Shown one piece after another: positions 21,770 through 33,727 of a DNA stretch of 64,000 nt. The stretch covers positions 1,674,001 to 1,738,000 of the forward strand of contig JANVFP010000002.1 in NCBI GenBank assembly GCA_027919835.1. The letters run 5' to 3'. Position 1 is the stretch's first letter; every line of letters starts with the position of its first letter. A program made the translations under genes and the position numbers. This DNA is from Lentinula raphanica. Lineage: Eukaryota > Basidiomycota > Agaricomycetes > Agaricales > Omphalotaceae. Below the pieces are notes generated by a model that was not told the DNA's origin, searched no databases, and saw nothing but the letters and a program-made list of their open reading frames with translations.

Positions 21770-24349
21770 TTAAGAGAATTCGTGGTAGCGCACCTCCAAG
21801 GACATGGCGTTCCATATCCGATCCTTTTGGCGATTCCGCCAAATGTAGTAGGCCTTTGTAGCCGGGTATAGAACCACAACGTTGAAGCTACATATAATGA
21901 TGAGAGTGAGATTGCCTCGTCGATCTAGTGGTTGACCCGTTGGTCAAATCTATCAGAACAAGCAGATTCCATGTATACTTACAGCGAGGGGCGTCATCCG
22001 CACGATATATTTGTGCTGAAATCACACTCGTAGCCTGGACGAACATGTTATACAAAGATGCGTTGACGGTTCTGCTTGCAACTGCTCCGGCATTTCGTGA
22101 ACACCAGCCGACCTAGGAAGAGTAAGATGTCAGATATGAATATGCGATACGAGTACTCACTTGTATAGGATGAGTATATCTTGACAAGGTCAGAACACAG
22201 TGATTGGCTGTACGAATGGACATGCTCACGGGTAGGACAGAAGGGCGGAAGCTAATCCCTACAAAGCGCGATGTACGCACGCCAATTCTCAGTCGACAAT
22301 GTAACAGAGATAACGAAATGACAAGAACTCACGAAATAAATCCACTGATTTGGATTCTCGGGTAGACAGTACAACGCCACCAAGAAAGGAAGTATCCAGA
22401 GATCTTCACTCATAGCCACGAATGTCCGTTCATTGAGCATCTCGGAGACTATTGTGATAGCGAACATAGAGATTATTCCCACCATGGTCGAGGGAATTGT
22501 CAGAAGATTTGTGGTGAAAGTGCCAAATCTACACGACGGGATCATTGATTCCTGAATATGATATCGCGGAGAACAAATAGGTCACCCAAGGTTACGCAAT
22601 GACAATGTCAGGTAGGTCGAAGGAGGTGCACCTGGGATACCGAACATCAGACCTCTAGTATCCGCCAAATAAGTAACATTAGTCGACATCCCTGAGGAGA
22701 TTGGGATTCAATCGAATACTTACAAGATATACAAAGGCCACAGATCGTAATCACACACAGCAGTCCAAAGGCGCTTCAGAGTCAAGCCTTCGCGATTGTG
22801 CATATCGCCCTGATAGTATATGAACTCGATCAGTTCGGGTGAGTTACTGAGGGCATCCGCACATCTACTAACCTTAGTGGGATCATCTCGAAGGATCCGA
22901 GAGACCATGATAACCTCTTCTCTCTCCGTAAACCACCCTTTTGGTCTGAACCATGTCCGGGTTTGTGTTGGAGAAGGCGGCATACGAAAGAAGGTAGCAA
23001 GTCCGATGGATAAAGTGATTAGACCTCTAACGAAAAACGATCAAAAAGCAAAGATCAGTGATGAATCTTTTTCTTCGAACTTGAAGAAACGAACTCCACC
23101 ATGAATAGCCACCTACAAGAACGATGAACTGATTGATTTCTGGAGAAAACGAAATGAAGACATACCGCCATCCCGCATGTCCCAGCACACCTCTCATGTG
23201 CAGAACTCCAAAAGCAATGAAGCTTCCGACGATACTGCACAAATTTGATGACATCCAGAATAACGCAAGTCGAAGAGGAAGCTCGTTCTTCGTGTAGAAG
23301 TCTAGAGAGGAGATTCAGTTTGGTTCAACATTGGTCATTGTTCGAAGAGGTTCATCGCAACGCACACGAAAGATACAAAATTAGGTTCGGAATGAATCTA
23401 AGTTACCGGGAAAGCATCATGCTTTACTAGACTGACTCAAGACATTGCGCTGATCACTCACCCGCCTTGAATGAAACTGCGAAAAGACGTGTTGAGTTGA
23501 TACTCTAAAGACAACAGCGAGTCTTACCCCAAAAGAGCCCTTGTGAGAAAGAACGTCGTTCTTCCTGTAAGCCAGAACTGGGATGCAGTGACTATCGACC
23601 ACAAAACCATCTGCGCAGGGATCCATCGGTCTGGCCCGAGCTATATGATTGAAGATTGTCCGAAGTCATTGGCCATTCCTCTGTTTCTATCAGCTGTGAC
23701 TCACCCGTTTGGACACCAACTGCGATGGCAGCTCCGCACATAAGAATGCGATACGGAAGATACTGTTACCCCAGTTGAAATCTAAACATGATGTATATGA
23801 GAAGATGAAGAGCAGAATACACAATAACCTACCGTCAGTCGTTAGATTGAGATCTGGTAGAAAATTGTCCGTGTTGGCTTGGCTGAGGTTATTTCGGTCG
23901 AGGTTCAGGGCGGAGAAGCTGATAGCTGCCCAGACCATTATTTTCCAGTCGATCTTGCGAACAAGGGACTGTCGAAGGCAAGAGTCAACGACTTTCAAGA
24001 GTTGAAGTCAGTATTGATCATGATATACCCTTTCTTCCCGAAAAGTCCATCGAGCAGCTGGGTCGAACCTGTGAAGGTTCTCATAATCCTGCTTGGGCCA
24101 GTACAGATGAGCCAATTCTGGATCGTCGTATACAGATCTGCGCGTGGCAACAGAAACCTCGTCAAACTCGGTCTTGTCAAACCAATGAGAGAAAAGCCAA
24201 GAAGAGAGTTTGAAGGGGGCATTTTGTTCCGCAAGCTCGAGGGACTTGAGCAATGAGCCGTCGCTAACCAAACGAAGTTCAGGAGGAAGCGTCGTGTCGT
24301 CGAGCTCGTGTATGCTTTTGATGGAAGAGTCGGCATCGGAAGAAGACAT
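21770..24349 (-). CDS. MFS permease, allantoate/nicotinate (ACS) type
   Basis: A 12-span proton symporter of the anion:cation symporter family (Dal5, Tna1, Seo1 relatives), expected at the plasma membrane. The start at 24349 gives a long acidic cytosolic N-terminus ([18 protein letters not shown]). After introns the core follows: [28 protein letters not shown] (first span with the usual DRxNxxxA), [60 protein letters not shown] (the family signature after span 4), then [13 protein letters not shown] and a cytosolic loop with [23 protein letters not shown]. The C-half includes NNLLTIPS-like and NPNQWIYF blocks, and the last exon ends [11 protein letters not shown]. These match the ACS signature closely. 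The substrate (organic anion, nicotinate, allantoate, peptide, sulphonate) cannot be told. About ten introns. Confidence 0.85.
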
Positions 24350-25005
24350 GCTGAATTTGGAACCTCTTGTTACTTGAGCTTCAGAAATGTGTAGCAGCAA
24401 GAATCGACCAGCCAATGTCTCGGCAGCAGCAGACTTCGGGATTTTAAACGATAGCGCGAGCGGTTTGCATTCAAGCACACCATAACCTGAGAGTTTGAAT
24501 CATCGTCACTGAATCATGTGGATGTAAGCTGAGAGAGGATATGGCCATGGCCTGAGCGAGAAATATTGATATGAGTATAAGTATGAGGAGGTTTATCCAC
24601 ATAATGGCGCAAGCTGGAGTGACCACCGCAACTTAAGTAGTATGATATCGACGTTCCTGAATTCCCAGCGATGAGCAAGAAGACAGATTGAGAACCTGGC
24701 CATGTTGATGACGGGTGCTTTTGCGGGTCTCTTCAAAGAATTGATGAAGAGCGACTTAAGATTGATTCGAGAGCGGTGAGGGCACTGGCAAGGGCGGCGA
24801 GCCAATGGCCCTCCAGGCGCTTTTGGCAAGTCGAGCGCTTAATAGGCGCTTATAAGTTATAATTTCCCACAGCCTCCTACAAAGTCTACTCAACGTCTGC
24901 TCAAGCGCTCAACGTCAACGTTGCGCTGAAGTAAATTCGAATACTTTCTAAGTATCGTCTGAGAATAACTTGAAGTAAACAAACTTCACTTGAAGAAACG
25001 TATCG
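24350..25005. other. Intergenic region upstream of permease
   Basis: Promoter region of the permease and 3' flank of the next minus-strand gene. Direct CAAGCGCT/GGCGCTT-type short repeats occur near 24810-24910. No gene is seen. Confidence 0.4.
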
Positions 25006-25554
25006 TTACAGGAAGCAACACTTCGACTGTGACTGTGACTGCGACTGCGACTGCGACTGCGACCTCGACTGCGACCTCGACTGCGACTGCGACTTCGACT
25101 TCGACTTCTTCTGGGGAGGCTGGGGTACCTCGGAATCTTCGGTCAAGATGGAAAGACGTCGATTGTCGCCCCAATCAGCATGCATTCTATCTAATTGGAG
25201 AGGCTTTTCGGCTTTCGAAGTGGAAGGCAAGCTTCCAAAAGCCTTAAATGGCTTGGCCGGGGGAGGGTAAGCTATTGTAGGATCATCGGAAAAGGGCTGT
25301 TCGTGAACGTTCGAACAGTAATGAGCAGAGATCTATCCAGTACATACATAAGATACTCACGTCTCTAGGCCATGGATGGACTAATAGAACCGCATTCTCC
25401 GGCTAGCGTTATGCTGTCTTAGACACAATCATATTTGAATTAGTGCGAAACTCACCGGAGACCTTGAAGTGGTAGTAGTAGTAGCTTGAGCAAGAGGTGC
25501 TGCTGATGCAAACCGGGCGGTTCCAACAAGCACAGTGATAGCCAAGTAGACCAT
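25006..25554 (-). CDS. Small secreted protein with Ser-Gln/Ser-Arg repeat tail
   Basis: No known family is recognised. Exon 1 (25554 down to about 25457) encodes a good signal peptide, MVYLAITVLVGTARFASA, followed by APLAQATTTTTSRSP. Exon 2 adds PENAVLLVHPWPRD and exon 3 (25304 down to 25006) the rest: PFSDDPTIAYPPPAKPFKAF, an acidic patch LSILTEDSE, then KKSKSKSQ followed by alternating SQ and SR dipeptides, ending KCCFL and TAA. Both introns have GTGAG donors and AG acceptors. The tail is encoded by an in-frame hexanucleotide repeat, so its length should vary between strains. An in-frame ATG nine codons upstream (25581) is possible but gives a worse signal peptide. About 130 residues. Function unknown; the terminal CCFL formally resembles a CaaX box, odd for a secreted protein. 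Confidence 0.65.
25024..25108. repeat. Imperfect GACTGC/GACTTC hexanucleotide microsatellite
   Basis: About 14 six-base units, mainly GACTGC with GACTGT, GACCTC and GACTTC variants, run without indels. The period of six keeps the reading frame of the minus-strand gene that contains it, giving its SQ/SR/SK dipeptide tail. Confidence 0.9.
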
Positions 25555-26843
25555 TGCATGATCCCAACATTTGTAAAGCATGACAATTGGATTTCGAGAT
25601 GAGGATGATGATCAGTGAAAAGTAGCAGTGAAAAGTATGGCAAGACGTGACTAGCAGTGTTCAGTAATTGACCAGCAATGACTGGGGTTGCAGGGCGCGC
25701 GACGAAGATGTTTTTATGCTATTAGTATAAGCGAAACGCACTCAGGCCTCTAAATTCCGGAACCATAGCATTGAATAGCAATGCCTCTCCGGGCCCCATC
25801 TCTCCCCCGGACCTCAAGGCCTCATGGGTCGAAACAGATACCCGAACGTCTGGGTTCAAGAAAGGCTCATCAACTCAAAGGACTACTCAATACTCATACA
25901 TCGTATGCAAACGGACTTTCGTAGCTGTTTATGGATGTTCATTCAGCATGAAATGCCTCTGGAGTCTGAATCATTGATGTGATTCTGTCCGATGGTTCAA
26001 CTTGAATGCTTTGCTCGCCCTGTGATCATTGATACATATGGCACTCAAGGAAGGCACTGTCGGGCACTGCGCATCTCGGTGCACTTGGCGTGCATAGACT
26101 ATGTACTTAGAGATGATTGATTTGAAGGAGTCAGTTCCGAAGGGCCCTTTCACGAGGATCGGATCCATGTACAAAGTTGGACGAGATTATACGACACTCT
26201 CTAGCACTCCGTCACCAGCCATGACTACGAATATTCGTTTCACAAGTGCTTCGACAAATACTCTGCTTGCTTCATAACTCTGAGTACAGCAGAATTTTGC
26301 CGTTACTGTGGAATCGATGTTGCCTGATACACTGAGATCGTGGTTCAGAGGTAATTTGTAAAAGCTGTAAAAGTCGCAATAGTGTTGCGGCGGATCACCC
26401 AGAATTCAAACCACAGTATGCCCTAGTAAGTATGCCAGTGGCCACGGCCTGGAAACAATGAGGAAATTACCAATGAATAGTAATCATCAACAGTGCTGTG
26501 CATTGCGCCATGATGGGCGCAGACTCAGTGATAGGAGGCCATGATCCTGCCATCCATCTGCATCCAACAACTTCCGGATTCCGCAGAACGCTGGGGCCAG
26601 GGGAATGTTGAAATCCTGCTTCAAGTACGAACGAACTTGACTCTCAACTTAAGCTTGCAAGCTTGAGGTTTCAATCATTCCTCGATCTTTCCAGATTGCG
26701 CATCGCCGATGTACGGGGGCGATTAGGTTTTGATTCGTTTCTGCCATCCCAACCCGAATTCGATGACCTGAAGGACTCCTACGTACTGTACTTCCAACCA
26801 CTACAGACCTTCAGCTTCAGCTTCAGTGGTTGGAACCCCCCAA
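25555..26843. other. 1.3-kb intergenic region
   Basis: No supported gene. Short inverted CAAGCTT units (AAGCTTGCAAGCTT at about 26651) and a CTTCAG run at 26810-26826 are the only patterns noticed. Confidence 0.45.
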
Positions 26844-27485
26844 TTAACGGCTAGGAAGTGGATAAATCACTTCCCCTCTCTCGTTATTTTCGCGAAGTAT
26901 GCCCGGCTTTCCGTCTCCACTCAGAACCTTCCCCCAAACGTCCTCGCCTGGCTTTTTAGTAAACTTGAATGTAAAATCCCCCGCCGGATTGTCGAATGGG
27001 AAGTCATTCAAACAAAAGAGCCCCAACTTTCCTGAATCCCTGTCCTCAACAAAGTACCAGTACGCAGAGAGGAGTTCTCGGACCCGAGTTTGGACCTGGT
27101 ATGGTGCGTAGAACAACTCGTATCCATTCTCGCCTGCACGGTTCTTGCATCTCAATTCCAACCTCTTTGCAACTCTGTCTGTACGAAAACCCCGTGCCGT
27201 CTCTCCGTCCTCGTCAAGGAATCGAAGTTTAACGTTTGGAAACCAGTCCTCTTGGGTGGGTCGGTTTGGGGCATTCTTTCGTGTATCAGCATCGTTGGCT
27301 TCTGCGAATGCGGTGGAGAATTGCTCGGTAGGCTTCATAACAAGCACGTCGCCACGAGGCTATGTATAGCGAAGCTCGTCAACGAATGGCTCAACGAAAC
27401 GCTTCGTAAGGCTCACCTCCAAAGGCATAGCGAATGCAGCAGGAAATAGTATGAACCCGAGATGAACGAGAGGAGTTAACCGCAT
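26844..27485 (-). CDS. Small secreted hypothetical protein
   Basis: I recognise no family. Exon 1 from the ATG at 27485 gives a signal peptide (MRLTPLVHLGFILFPAAFA) then MPLE. A 57-bp intron with a GTGAGC donor and TAG acceptor removes an in-frame stop. Exon 2 runs from PRGDVLVMKPTEQF through EDWFPNVKLRFLDEDGETARG, RLELRCKNRAGENGYELFYA, VRELLSAYWYFVEDRDSGKL and DFTFKFTKKPGEDVWGKVL to VIYPLPSR and the TAA at 26844. About 190 residues with only two cysteines, mixed alpha/beta and charged. Signal peptide plus compact size fits a secreted protein of unknown role. Next to it lies another small secreted-protein gene on the same strand. Confidence 0.68.
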
Positions 27486-27935
27486 AACTAGGTGTCGATG
27501 AGATGTCGGTTATTTTTTTGTTGGAAGGAACAATGCCAAATAACAAGGGAGCGTCTGACCAGCAGTCGATGGGGGTCTGTATTCTGTCCAACCCACCTTT
27601 TATCCTACCCCAAAGGCGCCCAAATTTCTTTTCTAGACAGCTTGGTTTACAAATTTCTGAGAACCGGTGTCGACTGAAACACAGGGCATTTGCCAAACCC
27701 AACGCCCCATGGACATGGAGCACGGTTTGACAGCAATCGACCTGAAAGTTAGCGAGCGTTTCAACTTTTTCCAAGCCAACGTTCGAGTTGTACTCGACAA
27801 GCACCCACAAGCACCCGACTTTACCCCTAATACGGAAATTTCCCTTGTCGTGCAACCATGTATATTTCTTTCGTTGAACTGCTAAAGCTAGTATGTACAC
27901 TTTCAACGAGACTAGTTGTGTTCAATCGATAGCAC
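27486..27935. other. Intergenic region
   Basis: 450 bp between two minus-strand genes. Open frames on both strands here are not backed by any protein feature. Confidence 0.4.
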
Positions 27936-30142
27936 TCAAGACGATAAGTCAAGCTTGAATAAACAGTAAAGAAGTACCGCATGCTGACACACTGGGCATC
28001 TTGGAGAAATGATCACAGATTCCGTGATGCAGTTTCCACAAAAGACATGTCCACACATCGTCGCCGTAGGATCAATACAAGGGTCTGTCATGCAGAGACG
28101 GCAATGGAGAGAGACAGAAGTCGAGGGAGAGGAATCTTGAGTCACGCTTTTTCGACCGTCGGAATGACTGCCACTGCCAGAGTTCAAAGTCGAGGTCATA
28201 GTGGAGAGAGTAGGGGAGACCGACGTCGGTCTAGTCACCGCCTTCTGATAGCCCGATGACAGCTTTGGGGACCAGTGCTGATCGACGTCTGTAACTTGTT
28301 AGAAACTGACAATGAAACTTTTTGAGGCACTTACCGCGTGTATCGTTGGTTTCCAAATTAGAAAAGGGATCAAAATTCCATGTCAAGTTATGTCGAAGAG
28401 CAGGAGACGAAAGGTCGGGAGCTTGTGTATTCAGCAGAGAATCGTTTGTCGTATCAAGTCCAAGCAGAACGAAATCCCGAGCTAGAGTAGTAGAAACGGA
28501 CGAGTTGACAGTTTCATTCGGTCTTGTACCTATCCTGGTCGCGATGTTTGGTAAACGGGGACGTGTGGGTCCTGGCCATGGTGGCCATATGTCCTGCGAG
28601 GCTGCTGCAATGACGGATTGTGAAACTGGGGTTGATGGGGAAGGGGAAATCGTGGGTATCGCATCAAGTTCAATCGGCGTTCGAACTTCCGGAGAGGCAA
28701 GGTTCTCGGGAGGTCTGTGGGGTAGAAATCATAAATCTACAGTTGCAACGAAGCAATAGTCAACGCACGGAGATGGAGGATCTATGTACCAGGATGGTAG
28801 GATTTCACTAGGCTAAATTCATGATGACTTGAGTGTGATATGGTGGATAAAGTATTGAGAAATCAGTACTCACTGTCGTGATTTCGACGTTAGGTTGTGA
28901 CGCAGCAGAGACATTGACAACACTGGCTACCGAAGTAGCAGAAACAGGGATGGAAGTTAGCGAGTTCTGTGTATTGTTTCGAGCACTATGTTTCAGCCAC
29001 TGCTGAGCTACCTCAACAGCGTATCGAGGGGGTTTCTCCGAGTCCTTTGGGGAAGGAAATTCAGTGGGGCCAGTTTGGTTGAAGAACCGATTAGCAGAAT
29101 CCTGAGCCACATTGAATCTTTTTTGGCTCGTCGAACTAGAAGAGTAAACCTACGAATGATGTTGACAATCTTGATATACTTTGGGTTGGAGGATAGGATT
29201 GACTCTCACAACGAAAGAGAGTCAGATACCATCAACGTAAACATCGTATGGAGCTTACAAGGACTTTATCAATATCCAGACGAGGACTTGGAGAATTCGA
29301 GAACGCCTGTTATCTCGTTAGCGAAAGTGCGCAAGGCATGCATCAACTCATCCCCCACCTGTTGCTGTTCGGTACTCGTTCCGTTTTTGCATGTTGGACA
29401 CGTGAAGGCACTCCTCGCACGATCTTCCCCAGACACGCTGCTGTAGTGTTGTTTGCAGTACTGACATCGTGCGATATCATGCAGACGAAGACAATGCTAT
29501 AACGACGTGTTAATCAGCAGGCTCATGGCCATGGTGAACAATAACACCGCGAAACGTGCCTGGTCAAATGCAATCTCGTCTATGAACCCGACCTTGCATT
29601 CCATACAGGTTGGGTGATTCGGCGAGTCTAGATAATGTTGGATTTTATCGTCTTTTTGGATCGAACTATTACAGGTGTGGCAATACACGGAAAAGGAGCA
29701 CTGTCGTTGATGCTATAGATATCTGGATCAGCAACGTATATGATGGAAGATTCAACAATAAACAACCTCGTCGCAAGCACGTTGATTCTCGAAACCCCTA
29801 CCGCATTCTGTGCAGACCGGATGTTGTCTGGAACCTCGATAGTGTTCACTGAGACTCGATTGCGACGCGAAGTATTTGTTACAAGGACGACAGCGATATA
29901 GCGGCCCCTCCCTGGGGCTCTCTCGCACAGAATGTTTGGCTTCAACATGCTAAAGAGTGGAGGTGTTTTAGGATAAGCTTATGGTGAATATATAAAAGGC
30001 TACTTACCCGACTGAGAACGTGCAGATTGCGATAGACACGTTCGCAGCGATCACACGGGAAGTGCGCTCGCGATATCCTTGCATGTTCTTTCATCTCTTT
30101 GCGATTCTCGAATCGCTTGTTGCAGACTGGACAACAGAACAT
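27936..30142 (-). CDS. Multi-zinc-finger C2H2 plus C-terminal RING protein
   Basis: Probably a nuclear or cytosolic ubiquitin ligase or regulator. The first exon opens directly with a C2H2 finger (FCCPVCNKRFENRKEMKEH), followed by HFPCDRCERVYRNLHVLS. The next exon continues HVEAKHSV, YRCRPCNKYFASQSSLSEHYRGSRQHPVCTECGRGFENQ, then YCHTCNSSIQKDD with HPTCMECKVGFID, HCLRLHDIARCQYC, and TCPTCKNGT. So the first half is a chain of paired zinc knuckles. The middle is Ser/Thr/Pro-rich (SVSTTLARDFVLLGLDTT). The last exon carries a C3HC4 RING (LHCRLCMTDPC, CGHVFCGNC, PRCPVCQ). The gene ends at a TGA at 27936; if a donor after CQHAV is used, the last residues would differ. C2H2 chains joined to a terminal RING recur in agaricomycete proteins of unknown role. 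Exon borders around 28760-29300 are uncertain. Confidence 0.7.
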
Positions 30143-30728
30143 GATCGAAAGCTAGAAAGAAAGAGGGCACAGTTCGCGTTTGTCTCCGTAGCCTTTTAAC
30201 TGGTTCTGCACCGCAACTTGGGTACCATCATACCTCTCGTGTCTTCCATGGATTACGAGAGCAGCTGCACCATGAAACTGTGTCAAGGGAATTTCCGCAC
30301 CACCGCAACCCTGTTTGTGTACCCTCCGCGAGCTTCATACATACTTATCTGTTTATGATATTCACCGAGTACAGATTTGACGTTAGATGAACGCGGGAGT
30401 GGAAAGCATCACAAGAGCCTCCAGTCTCCCAACAGACGGCAACGTGTCTTCCATACTGCTCCCATCAATCTGGCATTCAGCGAGTTTCGAGATACGACAG
30501 AAATCTGCTCAACGAGAAGCATGCCCAAATCGTGTGGCGAATGATATGATTGCTTGGAATCCTGTATGTATGCATTCTGACAATATCGACCCACTCATTA
30601 GTCTCCCAGGATCGCCAGAGATCTTGTAAGAATCTCTGAAATCCGAATCTTGTGTACGGCCTTGAGGAGAAGCAAAATTAAGTACCTATCCATCCATGAG
30701 GAGTATGATGTATTCGTCCAATCCATAA
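30143..30728. other. Intergenic region
   Basis: Promoter of the zinc-finger gene and 3' flank of the DUF4336 gene. Nothing else is recognised. Confidence 0.4.
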
Positions 30729-32010
30729 TTAATCCAAGTAAGCTTTGTACGCTGCCTTCCAGGCATCTTGCGCTCTGTCTTCGATAACATCCTATAAAGA
30801 GGACATTGAAGACAGGGTTCAAAAGAAATTGCGACAAAACTCGGCGTACTCCATGACATGGTATGATTCTCTCAAAATCCCAACTAGCAACGGTCTTCGC
30901 ATGGCGTTTCATCGCCCTGAAAAGAACGAACCCGGTTTAGGTGCGGGGTAGTGAGTATAGAAGACACACACTCTTTATCTTCGCCCATTGAAGCGGCAAA
31001 CTTTGAATGAAACCAAGAAAATGGTCCGAAATTGCCTACAAGTGGGACACGTCCCGAAGACTTTGATTTCGAATACTGAGGACGATGTTCGCACATCAGC
31101 ATCCCAAAAGGAGGGATCTTGTCCAAGAGCATACGTACCTGTTCAGTTGGAGGAAGATTGAAAAGGAGATCTGCTTGGATCATGGATTTCGAAGCAGGAT
31201 GGAAGAACGCGACATCTTTGTTCGCAAAGCCCGAGAAATAGCTGCCACAAGGACTCTGGGTCAGGTGGATTGATGGATCTATTGCGTATATGCGTACCAG
31301 TGCTGGACCTAGCGATCAAAGGTGAGCGTTAGAATGAGCCGAAAGACCAGATAGAGGCTACATCTTCTTCGAAGCCATAATTGGTGTCTTCTGGGTCAGA
31401 GCCCCATGCTTGTAGCGGCGTCGAACGGAGTTGAGCAACCCAGCGCATATGCAGCCCATGTGAAACTCACCACCGTCAAATTTCAATGCCTTATCTGCAA
31501 CCCTCTCAATTGCGGCTTTCGGTGCAATAACTTTGGCTTCGGGATAAGCTTTCTTGAATTCGCCTGTTCATTTCGTTCTCGACGAATCGTTTCGAGAGAA
31601 ACTAAGTTGAGGCGTACTGAGGAATAGATGGTGAACGGCGTCAGCGCCAATGATATACCTAGAGATGTATTCAGCCACATTCAATGGTGTATAATACATG
31701 AAGCTCACTTCACAGGACCCAACTCGTCTAATTTTGCCTTGGTCTCAGTGTCTAGTGGGGTCGAAGCCAGGATCCAAAGATTTCCACTTCGCATCTTCAC
31801 CGCAGTAGACCGACCACCGACTGGAAAAAGTCCGAAACGTGCAAAAGGACTGAATGAGAATTTCAGCGTTGGCAAGTTCATTGGAAGATGGTCCCATAAT
31901 ACCGAGAGAACGTCCAGACGTCCTTGGCAACCTATCATCATGTATCATCATCTGTGAGTTGAAGTGGATACAGGTGAGGGTCTTACTTCTCGTATAACGG
32001 TTTCGGACAT
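30729..32010 (-). CDS. DUF4336 protein (metallo-beta-lactamase-like)
   Basis: Exons on the minus strand join MSETVIRE to VAKDVWTFS, then LPMNLPTLKFSFSPFARFG, GGRSTAVKMRSGNLWILAST, KAKLDELGPVKYIIGADAVHHLFL, EFKKAYPEAKVIAPKAAIERV, then FANKDVAFFHPASKSMIQADLLFNLPP, YSKSKSSGRVPLVGNFGPFSWFHSKFAAS, KTVASWDFERIIPCHG, and finally DVIEDRAQDAWKAAYKAYLD with a TAA at 30729. This order (hxVxDxAVHH, a second hydrophobic strand with HP, then IIPCHGD-like ending) is that of DUF4336, a family with a metallo-hydrolase-like fold. Two of its histidine clusters (AVHH, PCHG) may bind metal. The reaction is unknown. About seven introns. It shares a 470-bp promoter with the nitronate monooxygenase gene. Confidence 0.8.
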
Positions 32011-32479
32011 GTATGGAATTGAGCTTTGGAGGTAAGTTGAAGTGGAAGAGGAGAACGAAGACGAGGTCTGACGTCAACTCAATTCGATTGTGCAACGAGC
32101 ACGTGCTGTGTCGCGTTGCGCAATATTTTCCCACGATCACTTATCGCAGCCATCTGCTCATCGAATATTCTGCTCATCCTTAGTCCTATCCTTCCTGGAC
32201 CCTGGTTCTTCAACGCATCGATATCTTCAATCTATCAATAACGGGAATTAAGGGACAGCTGACTCTTAACAACATATGATAGCAAGAAGGTATCTCGGGG
32301 AAGCTTTGTTTTCCTTCATTTCCGGGGCTCTCAAGTTCTGAACTATCAAATCTGAATGGTACGGTTACCAAATGGAATCCAGCATTTTGCCGCTCTCATG
32401 ATTGCTAGTGGGCTCCTGCCAGAATACCATACCCACCCTCAGATAGTCAGTAAACCGATACTACCAAACGACGTTCCAG
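32011..32479. promoter_or_regulatory. Shared divergent promoter, DUF4336 gene and nitronate monooxygenase gene
   Basis: The two starts face away from each other across 469 bp. No TATA box stands out. The 18-mer TGTGTCGCGTTGCGCAAT near 32107 recurs at about 36392. Co-regulation is plausible but not shown by the sequence. Confidence 0.45.
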
Positions 32480-33727
32480 ATGAATACCAAGTTGACTGCA
32501 TTTCTCGGTGAGTGCATAACAGTGCATAACGCGAGACATGGACTGACTGAAATATCTTGTAGGTACGAAGATACCGATCGTATCAGCGCCAATGTATTAT
32601 GCGTCGACCCCAGAGATGGCAGCGGCTGCAACAGGTGCAGGTGGATTTGGGTTCATCGCCGCTGGTAAGGACAATCTATAACACCTTCACCTCGATCAAG
32701 ACGTCGCTCATTATCATCCTCGAAGGATTCACCCCCTCAAAAACCCTTGTCGAGGAAATTCAAGCCGCGCGGTCGATTCTTCAAACGCCCTTCGGTGCTC
32801 CAACTCCGATAGGCGTAGGGCTCCTTGGGTGGATCCTTGATAAGACAGAAACATCTGATGACCCAAGGATACCAGCAGTTCTAGCCCAATCTCCGGAAGC
32901 CATCTGGTTTGCGTTCGGTGTCAATCTCGGAAAATACGTCGCTCAAGTTCGCGAGTACGATGCGACGAGGGAACATAAGACGAAGGTTTTTGTTATTGTG
33001 AATAATGTGGACGAGGCGATGTCGGCGGTGGAGGAGTGGAAAGTGGATGTGATTGTGGTACAAGGTACGTATATAATTTACGTTTATGCAGTGAGTGTTG
33101 TGCTGATGTTACTTGATTAGGAAACGAAGCAGGAGGACACGGAAGAGGCGACGCACCTCCGCTTTTCACTCTCCTGGCTTCTGTCCTGGAAACGCTCCCA
33201 TCCTCCCGCCCTATTGTCCTCGCAGCAGGCGGTATCTCCACCGGCACCCAAATCGCCGCTCTCCTCACCTTAGGCGCAGACGGCGTCGTCCTCGGCTCCC
33301 GATTACTCTGTACCCCAGAATGCATGTACCCCGAACAAAGCAAACAGGTGATCCTCAACTCAAAAGTCTCTTGCACGACTAGGAGTGATGTGTTCGATGA
33401 GGTGAATCGGACGAAGATGTGGCCGGAGGGTATCGATGGGAGAGCGATTGTCAATGATGTTGTGAGGGATGAGAAAGAGGGTTTGGCGTTGGAGGAGAGG
33501 TTGAGGAGGTATGATGAGAGCAAGGCGAAGGGAGAAACGAATAGGCTAGTCATTTGGGCGGGGGATGCAGTGGCAGCAGTCAATGATAGGGAGAGTACTA
33601 AGGTATGTCCCTTTACGTATGTTCAACCAGTCAGCTTGGTGACGCTTGTTGGCAGAACGTCATACAGCGACTTCATGAAGAGGCAGCAGAGGCGTTGCGT
33701 AAGAGCGCGAAGATTTTGGGTGTATAG
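32480..33727 (+). CDS. Nitronate monooxygenase (2-nitropropane dioxygenase type)
   Basis: An FMN enzyme that oxidises toxic alkyl nitronates such as propionate 3-nitronate. The first exon is short (MNTKLTAFLG). It joins to TKIPIVSAPMYYASTPEMAAAATGAGGFGFIAAG, the start of the TIM barrel with the FMN-binding GAGGFGF turn. Then come EEIQAARSILQTPFGAPTPIGVGLLGW, VDVIVVQGNEAGGHGRGDAPPLFTLLAS (the family GGH motif, His near the active site), and AAGGISTGTQIAALLTLGADGVVLGSR (phosphate-binding barrel end). The last exon is NVIQRLHEEAAEALRKSAKILGV with a TAG at 33727. About 350 residues, complete. A second, decayed copy of the last exon lies at 36291-36360. Confidence 0.9.
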
